From Steroidobacteraceae bacterium (GTDB taxonomy: Bacteria > Pseudomonadota > Gammaproteobacteria > Steroidobacterales > Steroidobacteraceae), in assembly GCA_021325695.1 (NCBI GenBank), contig JAJTCR010000005.1:1-13163 (forward strand): 13,163 bases of DNA, given 5' to 3'. A program made the translations under genes and the position numbers. The notes below the pieces were generated by a model. The model was given only the letters and a program-made list of their open reading frames with translations, did no database searches and was not told the DNA's origin. This document shows positions 12,598 through 13,163 of this stretch, one piece after another (position 1 is the stretch's first letter; every line of letters starts with the position of its first letter).

Positions 12598-13163
12598 TCA
12601 GGGTACGTTTGTGACCGTCTCGCAGGCGGTCGCGGTGTCTCCGGCGTCGAGATTGACCCCGCCGTCGCATTGGTCCTGCCCGTCGCCGCCGTTGAGCGCG
12701 TCGTTGCCGCCGTGACCGAACAATCGGTCATTGCCGCCCTGGCCGAGGAGCACGTCGTTGCCCGCGGCACCGAACAGGCTGTCCGCGCCACCGCCGCCGC
12801 AGACGATGTCGCTGCCGTCGCGGCCGCGGATGGCATCAGCGCCGCCCAATCCGGCGATGACGTCGGGCCCCGGCGTGCCGGTGAGCTCGTCGGGACCGTC
12901 GGTGCCGACCATGGTCGTGGCGCGCCCATTGCACAGCACCGCCGAGCCCTCGAACGAGCCGATGTCGCAGGCCGGCCCTCGAGGGCGGGAAACCTGGCGC
13001 TGGTCGATCGCCGGACAGCCTTCGTCGTCCGGACTGGCGTTGAGCGCCGGACTGCCGATCGCGAGCGCGTGCGTGCGCGTGGTGCCGCCGTTGTCGGCGA
13101 GCGGCAACAGAATGCCGCCGACCGGATCGTTCGGCGTGATATCGGTGGAGCCTGGCGTGAAAC
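12598..13163 (-). CDS. Choice-of-anchor-Q-like protein with C-terminal RTX-like repeats (5' end outside window)
   Basis: C-terminal 187 residues of a probably secreted or surface protein; the N-terminal part lies beyond the right edge. The first stretch reads LLPLADNGGTTRTHALAIGSPALN, then CPAIDQRQVSRPRGPACDIGSFE. This is the typical end of 'choice-of-anchor Q' proteins, whose upstream part is usually a parallel beta-helix. About nine tandem nonapeptides of GGxGxDxLx type follow, the RTX calcium-binding roll. The end is CDGGVNLDAGDTATACETVTNVP-like. Six cysteines are present in this fragment, unusual for RTX proteins exported by type I systems, which mostly lack Cys. No secretion genes adjoin. 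Not enough of the gene is visible to tell an adhesin from an enzyme. Confidence 0.85.
   Translation of the reverse strand, partial: FTPGSTDITPNDPVGGILLPLADNGGTTRTHALAIGSPALNASPDDEGCPAIDQRQVSRPRGPACDIGSFEGSAVLCNGRATTMVGTDGPDELTGTPGPDVIAGLGGADAIRGRDGSDIVCGGGGADSLFGAAGNDVLLGQGGNDRLFGHGGNDALNGGDGQDQCDGGVNLDAGDTATACETVTNVP
12664..12906 (-). repeat. Tandem RTX-like nonapeptide coding repeat, about nine units
   Basis: Nine consecutive 27-base units encode GTDGPDELT, GTPGPDVIA, GLGGADAIR, GRDGSDIVC, GGGGADSLF, GAAGNDVLL, GQGGNDRLF, GHGGNDALN and GGDGQDQCD. Units keep Gly at 1 and 4 and Asp at 6, as expected for a calcium-binding beta-roll. The first two and the last units depart most from consensus, marking the ends of the roll. 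Confidence 0.85.

Noticed and set aside
10746..12614. A 622-codon plus-strand open frame antisense to the TIGR03032-TPR gene.
   Set aside because: Arg/Val/Ala-rich with no recognisable domain, opposite a strongly motif-bearing gene.
12664..12906. Regular 27-base periodicity that could suggest a non-coding tandem repeat or CRISPR-like array.
   Set aside because: The period matches nine-codon RTX repeats in frame, and the units diverge at the DNA level as coding repeats do.

Overview
The window is GC-rich (by eye about two thirds G+C) with tightly packed bacterial genes on both strands. The protein families (AlkB-type alkane hydroxylase, PQQ alcohol dehydrogenase fused to cytochrome c, MauG-like di-haem peroxidase, TIGR03032 protein with TPRs) fit an aerobic, Gram-negative, probably proteobacterial chromosome. 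Genus cannot be told from the sequence alone. No rRNA, tRNA, CRISPR, insertion sequence or transposase gene is visible, and no gene-free stretch exceeds about 150 bases.

Layout, left to right. The left edge holds the N-terminal three quarters of an amidase-signature enzyme (minus strand, running off the window). It is divergent from a periplasmic quinohaemoprotein alcohol dehydrogenase (plus strand). A long palindrome resembling a REP element follows the dehydrogenase stop. Next comes a plus-strand run of three small proteins: a PhnB-like VOC protein, a YCII-domain protein and a DUF1428/YbaA protein.

These converge on a minus-strand operon at about 4.7-6.9 kb. In transcription order it encodes a membrane di-iron alkane hydroxylase (AlkB family), a plant-type [2Fe-2S] ferredoxin, and an unrelated AlkB-like Fe(II)/2-oxoglutarate dioxygenase of the nucleic-acid repair type. 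A divergent TetR regulator lies upstream. The intergenic region carries a perfect 10+10 bp palindrome just upstream of the hydroxylase start, a likely operator. An HSL-family esterase follows the regulator.

The right third is minus strand. In transcription order it encodes the C-terminal part of a secreted protein with a choice-of-anchor-Q-like segment and RTX-like nonapeptide repeats (5' end outside the window), a TIGR03032-TPR-glycosyltransferase-like fusion, and a MauG/cytochrome c peroxidase-like di-haem protein.

Working model (inference): the alkane hydroxylase and its ferredoxin oxidise a hydrophobic substrate to an alcohol under TetR control, and the quinohaemoprotein dehydrogenase could take the alcohol further in the periplasm. 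The esterase and amidase would fit a catabolic or detoxification role. No rubredoxin, ferredoxin reductase or aldehyde dehydrogenase is present, so the pathway must be completed elsewhere. The right-hand block looks like a separate cell-surface or uncharacterised module.
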